Origin: Terramyces sp. JEL0728
Lineage: Eukaryota; Chytridiomycota; Chytridiomycetes; Rhizophydiales; Terramycetaceae
Direction: 5' to 3'
Length of the DNA stretch: 59,564 bases
Assembly: GCA_027603945.1 (NCBI GenBank)
Contig: JADIIU010000083.1
Span: 1-59,564, forward strand
Shown here: positions 1 to 11,492 of the stretch, piece by piece
How positions within the stretch are numbered: the stretch's first letter is position 1
How the letters are laid out: each line of letters starts with the position of its first letter
Notes under the pieces: model-generated
Seen by the model: only the letters and a program-made list of their open reading frames with translations
Told to the model about the DNA's origin: nothing
Database searches by the model: none
Made by a program: the position numbers and the translations under genes

Positions 1-372
1 GGCTTGCTTTGCACCATTGTTTGCAGCAGCGGCTCCAGCATTGTTTTGAACAGCAGCGGTCTTTCCACCAAAGAAAGCATCAGCTTTTGGAGATTTTACC
101 AAAAAAGTTCCTTTTCCACTGTTTCTTGCAGCAAAATCAATGGTCAATCCATTGTGGCAGAATTCAGCATCAGATTGGAGAGCCTCTGGGTTTCTACATT
201 TATTGTTTTGTCCACAGCAACCAGTTTGACACTCCTTGTCAGCTTGACACGGACCAGTAGTGAATTGGGTACCTTTTGGCTGAGTGTCAAAGAAAGAAAG
301 TGCAACGTCGCCAGCTGGAATAGCTTGGGCAAGAGTGAGAGCAGGAAGTACAGCTAATAAATATTTAAACAT
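1..372 (-). CDS. Small secreted Cys-rich protein, 3' end outside window
   Basis: The frame from the ATG at 372-370 stays open to the window edge, giving 124 residues with no stop. The N-terminus (MFKYLLAVLPALTLAQA) is a clear signal peptide. The mature part has a Cys cluster with the core CQADKECQTGCCGQNNKC and a later Cys near an FCHNG stretch, then an Ala/Asn-rich tail. The Cys spacing recalls the small secreted BAS2-like proteins of filamentous fungi, but that resemblance is from memory and weak. No function is assigned. The gene points out of the window and has a 374-bp gap before its divergent neighbour. Confidence 0.75.
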   Translation of the reverse strand, partial: MFKYLLAVLPALTLAQAIPAGDVALSFFDTQPKGTQFTTGPCQADKECQTGCCGQNNKCRNPEALQSDAEFCHNGLTIDFAARNSGKGTFLVKSPKADAFFGGKTAAVQNNAGAAAANNGAKQA

Positions 373-746
373 TTTGTAGATGCTGATCATATCTACTGAT
401 TATTTATACATCTAGGGAGCCGGTTGGTGTGGAGCCAAGTGGACGTTCTGGCTCAACCTCATACAAATCCTTTGACATAATGTGCCCGAACCAAGTGAAG
501 TCATTTATTCAGGACCTATCTGAACAATCATCTACTGATTGACGGCTTCAGTTTGCACCAATGAATTAGCAAAAGCCCACTTTCGGTGGAACCATCCTGT
601 CAGTGAATACTTGGCATACAGACCATCCACTGTGGAATGCGTTTACTGTGGTCCCATCACTATCCTGATGAAGCAATTAGATTGTACTCATCTTACACTT
701 GTGACTCAAAAAGTTGATAAAATTTAGCGAAAAATTCCTTCTAAAA
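373..746. other. Intergenic, divergent promoter region
   Basis: No supported gene lies between two divergent starts at 372 (-) and 747 (+). The 62-codon open frame at 539-727 has no recognisable content. A short inverted pair GAGCCA...TGGCTC (about 435-457) is present, but its role is unknown. Confidence 0.5.
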
Positions 747-2407
747 ATGAATTTAAATTATAAGCAGCAAATCACAAATCAAGTAAAACAAAATATCAAA
801 AAACTAGCTGTATTTGACTTTGATTCCACTCTATTTAAATCTCCGCTTCCAAACCCAGAAATTTGGTCCAGTCGACTCTTAGGTGATTATTAACTGACAA
901 AGGCAAAATTATATCAGATTGTCAGTGGTTTATGGATAAGCGCACCCTCGATTCTCCATATTTGCCTGAGACTCCAGGTATTTCGAATAATTAATGCAGG
1001 ATTGGAATGGTGGAACGTCCCAATTCTAGAAGAAGCAAATAGAAAAATAGCAAATAGCGATTACTTGGTGATCATGATGGTGATTTCGAGTTAACGCAGA
1101 CTGGAAGGCGAAAGGATTTGTTCCACGATCGATTGGTACACCTTTGTCAGTCAATTGGATTGCATTTTGATTTCTATTTCCTCAAGGAAAACGTAGAATG
1201 CCAATTTCCTACTACTCTAGATTACAAATTCGATGTTTTGAAAACAATATTTTCAACTTATCAGATTGAATTTGTAGATTTGTATGATGACAGAAAGGGG
1301 CATGTTCACAAATTCAAATTATTCCTAGAAACCCATTCGCTTCCACATACCGTACACCATGTAATCATTCCAAAGCACGAGGAGGTGTACATTGAGAAAT
1401 CATTAGAGAAAGAATTGGTTTTCGACCTTATCCAAATTTGCAATGATAGAATCAATAATTACAGACGCACCGTTAGCCAAAGAAGTCTCAGTAGAAATAA
1501 CATCAGCAGTCAATCAATTATAGAAGAAAAAAAAGTTAGTTTTGGAGATGATCTTAATTTGGTTGAAGATCCAGAATCAAGCCCACGAACAACTGATAGT
1601 GCAAAAGCTGTTGATGATTCCCAGCCAGAAGCAAGACACATTCGATTTGATTCACTTGGTGGTGAAGAGGCTAGGAAAAGCCAAGTGACCGAAGAGCAAA
1701 GAAATACCAGAAAGAGTTTATATACTGCTGATAAATTGACTCAAAAGCTAAGCAGTATTTCTGCAAACGATACCACAGGCGATTGTCCGCCTCCGCGAAG
1801 AATCAGTATAAGTATGTTTAGAAAACTCATTGAACTCACCGAAGAAGTTCATTATACCGCGGTGGTCCTAGAAGATCCATCCAGACAGGAATTAATCAAC
1901 AAATTTCAGTGTCCAGAATCGTGGACAACAAAGTGCGAACGAATGACTATCTGCTATGGAAAAGAGGATTTAGATGCAATGAAATACTATGGCAAAGAAG
2001 GCTCCTTGGTTGAATTAGAGGCTACACATGTGTCAAATACTGACCAAGCCATCTCTTGCAAGATCAAAACTCACCTTCCAGATATGCATATTATTGTTCA
2101 TACGAACCCTGATGCTATCCCATCTGATTTTGTATGGCAGAAAATTAGCCCAATTCAGCTGAAAGGGCGGTTGACAGTAAAGAAAACAATAGGAATTAAA
2201 GAAGAAAAATCCCAAAAAAAGGAGGTGGTTTCTATTGGAGGGCTGATCAAGAAACATTATCCGTCTTTGACTGGAAAAGAAATCAAGGTTTTTAAAGAAA
2301 AAGTACAGGAAATGATGAGCAAATCGTTCATGGAGAACAGTGACTCGAACAGGGCAAACATTGAATTCTATATCAAGACTGTAGATTTGAATATTATTTT
2401 TAATTGA
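747..2407 (+). CDS. Swiss Army Knife (SAK) RNA-repair-like protein, HAD domain
   Basis: Four exons (747-882, 903-977, 1000-1079, 1100-2407) encode 532 residues. The introns are 20, 22 and 20 nt. The HAD phosphatase motif I is FDFDSTLF (D24 and D26), followed by SPLPNPEIWSS, a MTGRR motif II-like segment and a YDDRKGHVHKF segment, the layout of the fungal HAD_SAK_1 family. A low-complexity linker (about residues 215-315) leads to a C-terminal part beginning HYTAVVLEDPSRQEL, which resembles the tail region often attached in this family. The family is inferred to act in RNA end repair from domain associations, and no substrate is proven. The first Met at 747 gives an intact motif I only 23 residues in, so the start is well placed. 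Confidence 0.8.
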
Positions 2408-2499
2408 ATAAATAGTTGTAATTGGCAAGAGCATCTATTTGTGAGCACTGCAAATGACATCACGTCAAAAATGTCAAAAAATCTCCGCTTCAAATAGGA

Positions 2500-5280
2500 A
2501 TGCTAAACAATTCGCTGCCCCCACTTCCAGTATCTCAGAAAGGAGCCGTGCCACCAGGAGAGGAAAATATAACATTTCCGGCTATAGAAGACGAGGATGT
2601 GTACCAAAATCACCTTTTGCGTGTTCAAGAAACAATATTGGCATCCACTGATGCCCAACTGGAAGAATTCGCTTCCAAATTTAACGAAACTCAAGTGCTT
2701 TTAAAAAGGACAATGGACGAAAAAGCAAATACTGGGATTGAATTGTACAGAAGCAGAAAAGAACTTGGAATACTGAACAAACAGTTGTCCAAATCGTATA
2801 TGATACTAATATAGACGCTCGATAGTCGAAAAGAGCTCAGCAGAGCAAACAATCCTCAAACAAGAAATTCAGTCGTCCGAGAAAACCATTCAAGAGTACG
2901 AAAGAGAAGTTTACAATCTACAGCAGGAAAATAGAGAAACCAAACGTCAACTAGATGCTTCGCAAACAAACCTGCTGCAAATGCAAGAAATTACCGGAAA
3001 TTACACTTCAGAAGTCAAAATTCAGAAACGGATTTCGACAAAACTACAAAAAGAAATGAGTATTGCTGAACAAAAGTACAAAGAGTCCGAGAATAAATTG
3101 ATTGAAGAAAGAGAACGCAATGAGATCTTGTTTAATGCTCGTAAAGCAGCCGAAGGTGCTTTTGCTCAACAACAATCGGAAGTGCGTGCTGCTCAGCATA
3201 CGATCAATATTCTTCATAAAGAAGTCCGGGAAGTCAATGCTGCTAAACAAGCCATAGAAAAGCAATGGGAAGAAGCGCTGAGTGCAATGTCAAATAGAGA
3301 CAAATCTATACAGCAAATGGCAAATACATTAGAAAAACGAAAAACTGTGCTGATTGAAGCACAAAATGTGAATAAAGTGTACAAGAAAGAAACAAGCGAG
3401 CTCTCGTCCAATTTGGCAAAAAAAGAACAAGAAATCGAAGAATTGAAAAGACAGGCAGCCAATTCACAGTCCTCGTTAGAGTCTACGCAACACAACTACA
3501 ACGAGACTAATCTTGCACTTAACCAAGCAAAACAAATCCAAGACATGCTAAACAAAGAACTCGATGTGTACAAAAAGTTGGACCGGAAAAAGGATGACGA
3601 TATTGAACGAGGAGTAGAAACAGTTGCATCTTTGAAATCTAAAATTGATCGAATGCAGGTTGAGTTTGAAGAAAAGCTTCGGTTCTACATCCCAGTGGTA
3701 AATAAATATTTATTGTAGGAAAAAGCCTTTAAACAAGAAGAAGCAGTTCAAATAGATGCACGGAAAAGGATTAAAGATATTTTGCACGACGAAGATGCCA
3801 AGAACCTGGATTTACGGCATGAAAATGCAAAGTTAAAAATCGCACTGTCTGCAAAGGAAGACGATTTCAAGATTCTCCAAAACACACACAACTCGCTGAA
3901 AGATCAGAATGATGAAATTAATGAGCAATATTCCAGGTTGACAGAAGAAGCAAAGCAAATGGTGTATGCACTTGAAAGAAAAGAACATGATTTGAATTTA
4001 TTCAGAGCTAAAGCTGCTGAAAAAGAAGATGACTACAAGGAGACTTTCCATCTTGCTATTGCGGAACTGCGAGATGATTTGAAGAGCTGCAATATCGAAA
4101 AAGACAGACTACAAACTCTGTGGTTGCAGTCCCAAAAAGAATTAGTCAGCGAGCAAGCAAGATTCCAAAAACTAAAATCTGAAAACGAATTATTAACGAC
4201 CAAACTTGGGATTTCCGAGTGTGTTAAAATCAAAACAGACAAAGGACTGAACGAAATAAAGGTAGAATCACACGAGCATAAACTGGAGACGGCAAAATTA
4301 TACAATGAACTAAAAAGATTACGACCAGTAATTGCCGAACTACAAGAAAAAAATGTAAATTAAAAGTAATTTAGAAAAAACTTGAACACCAATTGCAAGA
4401 AGCTCAATTGAAGTTGGATGAATCAGTACAAAATAATGTCACAACCAAGCAAATGCTGAGAAATGAAATTAGAAGGCTAAGCCAAGACAGAAGCATTTTG
4501 CGCCAAGAGAGATCTGAGCATGACAGAACATTGCTCCATGTGGAAAAAGATGTAATTGTCTACAAAGAGATGATTGATAAACTCAAATCAGAGCGATACG
4601 ATTTGCAGCGGGAAGTATTTACACTAAAAAGACGAACAGAAGAGACAGAAAGAAAGTTTTACGATTATAAACTAAAAACCCGCAAAGTGGAAAAGATTGA
4701 CCAAAAGAAATCATCGTAATTTTTACTAACCTCAGTGTTGAAAATATAGAAAAACAATTCTTGAAACTGGGCCAAGTAAAAGCTTCTATGGAAAGTCTGA
4801 ATTCCGAAGGACGGCAAAGTGTGGTTCCAAAGAAAGAGAAAATAGTCAAAGAGCTGCCTGACTTTGATTCGTGGAGATTAAGAATCGATAGTTTAACCAA
4901 TGAAAAGAAATTCTTGGTCAATGAAAACAGCACTCTAAAAGACCAACTTGCAGAGGTACAGGAATATTCATGTAGATAACGGCTAAAGTGTCGTCAATCC
5001 AAATATCACTAAAACAAACGCAAGAAGAAAACAAGAAACTCGTTGACGTAGAAAACCAAAATATTGAAAAACTAAAGACTTTGGACTTGAGATATGCAAG
5101 AGCAAAGAAAGTCGCTGCTCATATGGAAAAACAAGTCAAAGACGCAAAGCCAAACATTAAAATCGACTATCAATTACTTGAAACCAGCGAACCATCCACA
5201 CAGCTGTTGGCAGCCATTTTAGCAAAGGTATTTCATAGTAACTGTAGGATGTAAAGCAAAACACTGAAATTAAAACTTAG
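2500..5280 (+). CDS. CCDC40: CCDC40 / FAP172-like axonemal ruler coiled-coil protein
   Basis: Seven exons (2500-2795, 2815-3697, 3719-4354, 4375-4715, 4736-4955, 4976-5227, 5248-5280) give 886 residues, nearly all long coiled coil. All six introns are 19-21 nt and the joined frame is continuous. Family landmarks are TGIELYRSRKELGILNKQL (compare the GVELYG...L..LQ motif of CCDC40), SEVKIQKR, and AIEKQWEEALSAMSNRD (compare the conserved QQW..SL..M.RRDEA block). CCDC40 pairs with CCDC39 to form the 96-nm repeat ruler of motile axonemes. Identification is from motifs recalled from the family. Another ciliary coiled-coil protein such as CFAP58 is possible but fits less well. The next gene is also flagellar. 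Confidence 0.68.
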
Positions 5281-5359
5281 ATATTTATAAATTTTATGTA
5301 CCTTTAAATTTCCGAAGTTGACGTATCAACCTGTCAGCAAAAACTTGTGTAATTTTTAA

Positions 5360-6516
5360 ATGCCGCAATTATTTGCAAGACTAATTGTCAATTACAAATC
5401 CGAAATTATCGCTGAATATTTCGAGAGATCAAAGTAGGTGTGTTTAACCATAGGGAAGCTGAATCAAAGAGAGAGAGAGAATATCTTGCGGCTATACAAA
5501 TCCAGAGAATTTGGAGAGGAGCAATCGTAAGAAGCAGGATATCCAAGTTGGAGTAACCATTATTAACAAAGAATGGTTGCACGAAAGATCCAGTGTTTCT
5601 ACAAAGATTACTTGTTCAGGAAATGGCAAAAAATACTCGAGATAGAAAGACAAAGACAAAAGAGAGCAAATGAATATGGGGTATTCGCAGTTATGATTCA
5701 GAAAATGTAATCAAGGCTAATACTAGTTGGCGCGGATATCGATCACGCAAATACGTCTTTGATTTCCATGTCAGGCAGGAGCATATCGAAATGGTATTGG
5801 AAAGAGTAGGAGCAATTAACATAGATGGACAAGATGCGGGTGTTTGTAGCAGAAAAAAATGAACACGTAATGGGAGAGCGACACATCATTGAAAGAGTAA
5901 AACGACTGGCAAAAATCGACAGGTATGCCCGCAACAACCACCATTTACTTGGAACCAAAAATGTTCCTGGGGTTCCGCTAATGAACAATTATTTGCCTGA
6001 AATTCTCAAAAACAACTCTGGAATTCAAGAGTGCATTGCAAAGATTGGAAAGAATCCACGGAAAATTATAATCAAGCAAAAAGAAATTGTTCCTCATTCG
6101 CCAAAAGATTTGGAAAAGAAATCACAGGGACCATTCTTGGTAAATTTAACTTACACAGCCAGCCTACAAGTTGAATCTGGTATTGAAGAGACCGTTTAGA
6201 CCGTCGTTAAGAGTACAGACGGATTATTATTGTGAGCAAGAAGCTGCAAAGGAGGAATTCAGACAAACTATTGCTCTGCGATGTAAGACCTCTTTAAAGT
6301 TAGTGAAACGGAAGCCAGATGTCCATGACAAGAAATACCAAGCTTGGCCCGAAATGACAAGTATGTTATGCAACGAACCCTACACACCAACAGACAGCAG
6401 GTAATAGGGGCTAATCTAGGCCATTCAGGAAAAATGGGTTTGAGCAGCCTAAAGATAAACTGAGGATGAAGACTGTTCTACCTCGTCTAGTTACTTTTGA
6501 CGAGCTACACTATTAA
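5360..6516 (+). CDS. SPATA17: SPATA17-like IQ-motif flagellar protein
   Basis: Seven exons (5360-5433, 5454-5552, 5572-5706, 5727-5805, 5825-6139, 6159-6400, 6420-6516) join to 346 residues, close to the roughly 360 of the animal protein. Three IQ motifs appear only after removing the 19-20 nt introns: AAIQIQRIWRGAIVRSR, VARKIQCFYKDYLFRKW and MIQKIWRGYRSRKYVFDF. The family blocks HHLLGTKNVPGVP, SQGPF...RPFRPSLRV and KTVLPRLVTFDELHY follow in the expected order. SPATA17 is a calmodulin-binding axonemal (central apparatus) protein. It lies 79 bp downstream of CCDC40 on the same strand and converges on gamma-tubulin with a 26-bp gap. Confidence 0.85.
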
Positions 6517-6542
6517 ATATATTCAAAAATAAACTAGTTATA

Positions 6543-8088
6543 TTAGTCAAGACGAGTAGTAAGATCAATTGGAGTGCTTTTGGTTGGTCGATTATTATTT
6601 GACAATCCCTGCAGTTAATTCAAGTTACCCAGTTTAGATAGTCTGGAGATTCACAAGCAACGTACTCGTTGATCAAGTTCTGGACCACTTCTCTAGAATC
6701 TTGAAGTTCTTCAAGCACGTCTAGACTTGCAGATTCTCGTTTATACTGCTCTATGAACGCATTACGTTTGCGGAGTTTATCAAATTGGTCGCAGGTTCGC
6801 TTAAAGAGCTGATATTAACAAGGATTACCGAAGATATGCTGGTGTTGTTTGCCAGCATCAATCCAGATACACGGTGAGGTGTTTGTACATATGGACTCTT
6901 TTTAGATAGCGCAACTTGAATTGAAGCTGGACCCCATGGAATAAATTGTGCTAATCTACGTTCTCTGATCCTTAAAAGAGATTTGTGGACCTTGCATTTA
7001 GCATTGATATTACTTCTGTAGGATCTACTTCCCCTTGAATAATATTTAATATGGAAATATAACAGTTCTTGTTTGACGATGCGGTGGATACCATCTTGTT
7101 TTTAGGTTGAAGCAGCCGTCTCATGACATCCAATACCGACGTTTTTCTTACACTTTTGGACTGGATTATTCATAAATTACTAGATCAATATTTTCGCCAG
7201 TGAATGGAGTGTAACTAGTCTGCAAAAAGTGGCATCTTGGAGTAGGAATCAATGAGGCGATTAGCCCCACTAGATCGTTATTCATGTATCCTGGATACCG
7301 CAAAGTTGTAGTACTGGCACTCATCACTGTAGAAACCAGCTGGTTAGTGTGTGCAAATGTTGGGGTTTCGATATGCAATAGATCTGTAACAATTCTGTAC
7401 AAAGCAGCGTTATCCAACACAACCACTGAATCCGCATTTTCAGTTAATCTCTTTAGGGTAAGAATAGAGTTGTAGGGCTGAACAACAACGTCACTGGTTT
7501 CAATACTGTTTGGAAAAACCGAATAAGTCTGTGTAAGTTTCTTTGGATAGCGGTCTGAAATTGCTTCCAATAAATATGAACCTAAACCACTACCAGTACC
7601 ACCAGCAATAGAATGAAGCATCATAAATCCCTGTATTAAATAAATTGTACTTCAAGTGAATCAGATCCGTCAGCTTCACGATCAATCATTTCAATAATTT
7701 CTTCTTGAATACGCTCCCCTCTTGCGTAACCAAAAGCCCAGTTATTGCCAGCACCTCCCCCATCTTTCGACAGAGAAATGTTTTCTGGATTGAACAAGTT
7801 TGAATATGGCGACTGAAGGATATTATTGATTACTCGGGGCTCTAAATCAACCAGGATAGCTCTAGGAATATAGTGTGCATCGTCGGCCTGTATTAAGTAA
7901 GAGTACTTGGTAAAAGAAAACATCTTTTCTGTCTCCGCCTTCAGTTGCAAAATCCTGCAATATACCATCTGGTCTTATACCATGTTCCGCACACAGTCTA
8001 CTCCAGAATTCATGCCCAACTTTTGTTAGTGATTGTTACTCTGATTCCCGCACTGTCCAACTTGAAGTGTGATGATCTCTCTTGGCAT
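6543..8088 (-). CDS. TUBG1: Gamma-tubulin
   Basis: Eight exons on the minus strand (8088-8040, 8019-7907, 7887-7651, 7630-7181, 7160-7014, 6990-6829, 6808-6629, 6608-6543) encode 467 residues. The protein starts [18 protein letters not shown] and carries the tubulin GTP loop [41 protein letters not shown] and the gamma-specific [19 protein letters not shown] and [14 protein letters not shown]. Introns are 19, 20 or 23 nt. Gamma-tubulin nucleates microtubules at the spindle pole body and basal body. It sits tail to tail with SPATA17. The start is fixed by the invariant MPREI N-terminus. Confidence 0.96.
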
Positions 8089-8801
8089 GTTGCAAAGTTT
8101 TCGGACAAATCTTGAAATATTGGTTTCTACACTTTGGGGATACCAGATAGAGCAGCAAGAGTTTCGAATGAGCTACTTGCCTTGCACTGCAGGTTTTCCT
8201 CTGCTTGAGATCTCACGATGGGCTCGCCTTAAGTCTGATGGTAGAGTTGTAACAAGGAATGAAAATAACTATTATTCCTATGGTGAGCCAGATCAATAAA
8301 TCTGGAATATTACCCTTGCCAATGAACTCCATCAGCTGAAACTGTATTCGCTATCGTTGTGAAATTCACTGTTTCAAGGGGAGTTCGATTTCACGGTTGA
8401 TGAAACAACTGAATAAAACTCGGGTTAATAATCCTCTGATGGAAATTTAATTCCAGCACAAAATTGGACGCTTTTGCCTAAATTATGCGTGGTTGAATGA
8501 TGGAATATCAGATGTGCGGGGTTTCATTCATGGCCAAAATAGTTTTTGTGGGCTCGTGGTTGAGGCTGTCAACCTTCATACCCAATATTCTAAAAAACAT
8601 GGATGATTCATTCTAATTGCTCCGCCCTTGTTCCACGCCAACTCGCATGAGTAGATTTGATTTGTTCCTTGCGTTATTTTCTTGTGTTGATTATGAAGCG
8701 CTGCTTAAATCAAAGTCCGCTATGTGAGGCGACGAAACTATAGAGCCCAAAGAGTTAAAACCCAACACCTCCAAGTTCATTCAGTTTGAAAAAGTCTGTA
8801 A
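8089..8801. other. Long intergenic region
   Basis: This 713-bp gap between divergent genes is the longest in the window. The open frame 8069-8299 (+) largely overlaps the antisense of gamma-tubulin exon 1 and its promoter and looks like chance. I see no RNA gene or conserved coding block. It probably holds the two divergent promoters. Confidence 0.5.
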
Positions 8802-10268
8802 ATGAAGCTGACAACTCTCTGCTTAGCATTCCATGTCCAAGCTCAACTTTTTGGTGGATCAAATGGAAATGGAAACTCCAACAGCAACTCCAATTCAAAC
8901 AGTATATTTGGTGGGGTATTTGGAAATAGTAATTCTAATTCAAACAGCGGAAACAGTAACAGTGGGAACAGTAACAGCGGAAACAGCAACAGCGGTACCA
9001 CAACCACAACAAACAACGGAGTTCAAATTGTCAACACAAATAGCGGCAACACAGGTACTACTGGCCAAACAGTTGACCAAGGCACAGATAATACTGGAAC
9101 TGGCCAAGACAATACTGGCCAAGGCACAACTGGCGGCAACACACAAAATGGAGGAACTGATGGTGCAACTGGTCAAGGTTCAACACAAGTTTCAAACAAT
9201 ATCACCGTAACTACTACTGCCAGAGCGCCTAAAGCAACTGCCAATGTTACAGTAACCACCATTGTCAGCCCAACTGCTACAACCCCTGCTACAGCAGCGG
9301 CATCAAGCTCGGCTGGAAACAATATCGGCACTATGGCTGGCATTGTTGGTGGCATTGTAGGTTCTATAGTATTGCTGTTTGCAATCGGCTCTTTCCTCAG
9401 ATATATGCAACTTGAAAGAGAAAATCAAGAACAAGAAAAAATGGGCAACAGGCTTACTCTACAGCTGAAGGCAGACTTGGAAGCACCTGTTGAGCACCCG
9501 CCTGCTGTAGCTGTATACGAAGATTGGACACTAGATCGCGGCACTTTGCGGAAACAAGAGGAAGAATATTATTCAATCACTGAATCTTACTATGCCACTT
9601 CTGAAAATGAATTATTGTCTGATTCGCGAGATGCCTTGATACCTCCAAAAGATGTTACAGAACCTGCTGCGCTTTACAGTGTCCCAAAAGATGGTACAAA
9701 TGAACGTCAAAGTGCTTTGTCTGCAATCTACAATGACATTATAGTAACTGAACAAGAACTCACTAAAAACCAGTCATCAGAAAATTCAAATTCTCAAATA
9801 CCAGAGCTGACACAAGTTACACAAGAACCAGGGGCTGGCATTGCTGCTCAAAAAGAAGCGAAAGTTACTAGACCAGTTATCCCTGTAGTATCTGCCAATA
9901 GTGCTTCTCCAAAAAGCCCTCTTGTTGATGTTCCAAAAGCTATAATCCAAGAGAAAAAATCTCCAAGCCTTCTTGTTGCTGTCCCAAAAGCAATTGTTCA
10001 AGAAGCAAAACCAATTGTCCCAGCTAGCATTCCGATCCCTGCTGGACCAAAAGCACCAGTGATACTGCCAGCACGGAAATCATCAAAAAATATATTAGTT
10101 GACGAACTACCTCCGCCAAAAGTCGAATCTGAACTAAAAGACAAACCTTTACCGCCGGTTGTTGAATTAGCTTCGCCAGCACCTTCTGTTGAAACTGATA
10201 TCACTCCAGGTGAAAGAAGACCAAGCGCATTGTCTATAGTATATGACGGTATTTTGGATGAAGAGTAA
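8802..10268 (+). CDS. Mucin-like single-pass membrane protein
   Basis: A single exon encodes 488 residues. A short hydrophobic N-terminus ending VQAQ is a likely signal peptide. Next comes a low-complexity Asn/Ser/Gly region with GNSNSG repeats (about 20-65), then a Thr/Gly/Ala-rich, O-glycosylation-prone stretch. One membrane span (about 178-198, GIVGGIVGSIVLLFAIGSFL) precedes a basic stop-transfer and a 280-residue Pro/Lys/Glu-rich cytosolic tail. Two similar PSALS.VYDGILDEE / QSALSAIYNDIIV segments sit in the tail. The build resembles fungal wall-stress sensors, but there is no WSC domain, so that role is only inference. Confidence 0.75.
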   Translation: MKLTTLCLAFHVQAQLFGGSNGNGNSNSNSNSNSIFGGVFGNSNSNSNSGNSNSGNSNSGNSNSGTTTTTNNGVQIVNTNSGNTGTTGQTVDQGTDNTGTGQDNTGQGTTGGNTQNGGTDGATGQGSTQVSNNITVTTTARAPKATANVTVTTIVSPTATTPATAAASSSAGNNIGTMAGIVGGIVGSIVLLFAIGSFLRYMQLERENQEQEKMGNRLTLQLKADLEAPVEHPPAVAVYEDWTLDRGTLRKQEEEYYSITESYYATSENELLSDSRDALIPPKDVTEPAALYSVPKDGTNERQSALSAIYNDIIVTEQELTKNQSSENSNSQIPELTQVTQEPGAGIAAQKEAKVTRPVIPVVSANSASPKSPLVDVPKAIIQEKKSPSLLVAVPKAIVQEAKPIVPASIPIPAGPKAPVILPARKSSKNILVDELPPPKVESELKDKPLPPVVELASPAPSVETDITPGERRPSALSIVYDGILDEE

Positions 10269-10501
10269 ATACATTCAACTTTTAATCGCTACATTTTTCT
10301 TTGAGTCGAGAACTCGACCAGCACTAAAAATACCACAGGAGTGCAAGCGAGACACTTTTGCACCAGCTGAAATCCACTGTAAATACTCCTAGTTGCTACC
10401 AGTGATCCTTTGTTGAGTCTTTGTGTTGTTACAAAAGGTCCCTGCTGAATCTCCGAATATGGGAATCTCGATTCTCCGAAGACGAAAAAAGAAACTTTGT
10501 C

Positions 10502-11370
10502 ATGAATTGGCTATTCCTCCTCCAGAGCTCAGTGTCAGCACTAACAATCGCCCAAACAGGTGGCATTTGCGGATCACAATCTGCCTCTGCAGGTTCAGCT
10601 GCAGCCTGTCCCCAGCGTCAATGTTGTTCAGCAAGCGGATACTGGTATTGCCTATTTAATTTAGTGGAGCTGATATCGCTCATTGTGGGGTTGGCTGCCA
10701 ATCTGGATTTGGACTATGCCAAAACGATGTTATTACAGCGAACCAAACAAATTCGCCAATTCCAGTAGAATCAAATGTGAATACTGACCCACAGTCAACT
10801 GGGTCTGATACAAGCAACATTGACAATAAACCTACAAGAGACGCACCTGGAGAACCTAGTTTAGGAACAAAATTCCTGGTCTCTGCACTTATTCTAGGCG
10901 GCCTTCTTGCATTTATTGGAGTTCTAAGTACAGTCTTGTACATGTCGAGTAAAAAGAAGAAGGATGCTGTTCCGTATTTCGACAAGGAAGTGGAAACTTA
11001 TCCTGACAATGATAAACCTAAATACAGTCCGCCACCGCCAAGTAGTCCTCGTAGACCAGGCCAAGTTTCTCCAGCAAGCTCTCCACAGAGTCTTAGCCAA
11101 GTATCCCCGGCAAGAACGCAAGCACCTTCAGTAGCCTACACACAAAATACAATAACAAGTTCAATTCCATCACCGCCAAAAGACGACTACTACAACCAAG
11201 ATTATAGACCTTACTCTCCATCTGCGCCTTCAACAGTGGTGCTATCAGAAGACGCACAGAAAATATTGCTAAAGAGAGCTTTACAGCAAAAGAATGATGA
11301 TTTAGATAGACAGGAAACAGCCAACTCTACTCAAGCTAATTATGCCAAGAGTGAACACGGCAATCAATAA
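10502..11370 (+). CDS. Membrane-anchored CBM18 (hevein-type chitin-binding) protein
   Basis: Two exons (10502-10644, 10665-11370; intron 20 nt) encode 282 residues. After a signal-like N-terminus comes one CBM18 domain whose Cys pattern (GGICG..., CPQRQCCSASGYCG, HCGVGCQSGFGLCQ) is completed only by splicing: the intron splits the second Cys of GYCG. A Pro/Asn/Thr linker leads to one membrane span (about 125-147, FLVSALILGGLLAFIGVL) and a Pro/Ser/Gln-rich cytosolic tail. CBM18 binds chitin, so a cell-wall-facing adhesin or sensor role is plausible. An upstream in-frame Met exists, but it would add a poor signal sequence. AATAAA overlaps the stop codon. Confidence 0.85.
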
Positions 11371-11492
11371 AATGTATCTTGTTTTGTGGTTGATGAATTT
11401 TGCAGATTAGGGTTGAATTCCGAATCTCAGTTACTTGTCAAAGCTGTTTCCCACCAAGCTGCTATTTCAATCTTGACGCGTAATTTTGACAA

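Noticed and set aside
539..727. 62-codon plus-strand open frame
   Set aside because: No signal, domain or family resemblance, and it lies in a divergent promoter gap.
883..917. A 35-nt first intron in the SAK gene
   Set aside because: A 20-nt intron (883-902) also keeps the frame, fits the length rule, and adds GKIIS without breaking the HAD motif.
8069..8299. 76-codon plus-strand frame
   Set aside because: Starts antisense to gamma-tubulin exon 1, with unremarkable composition.
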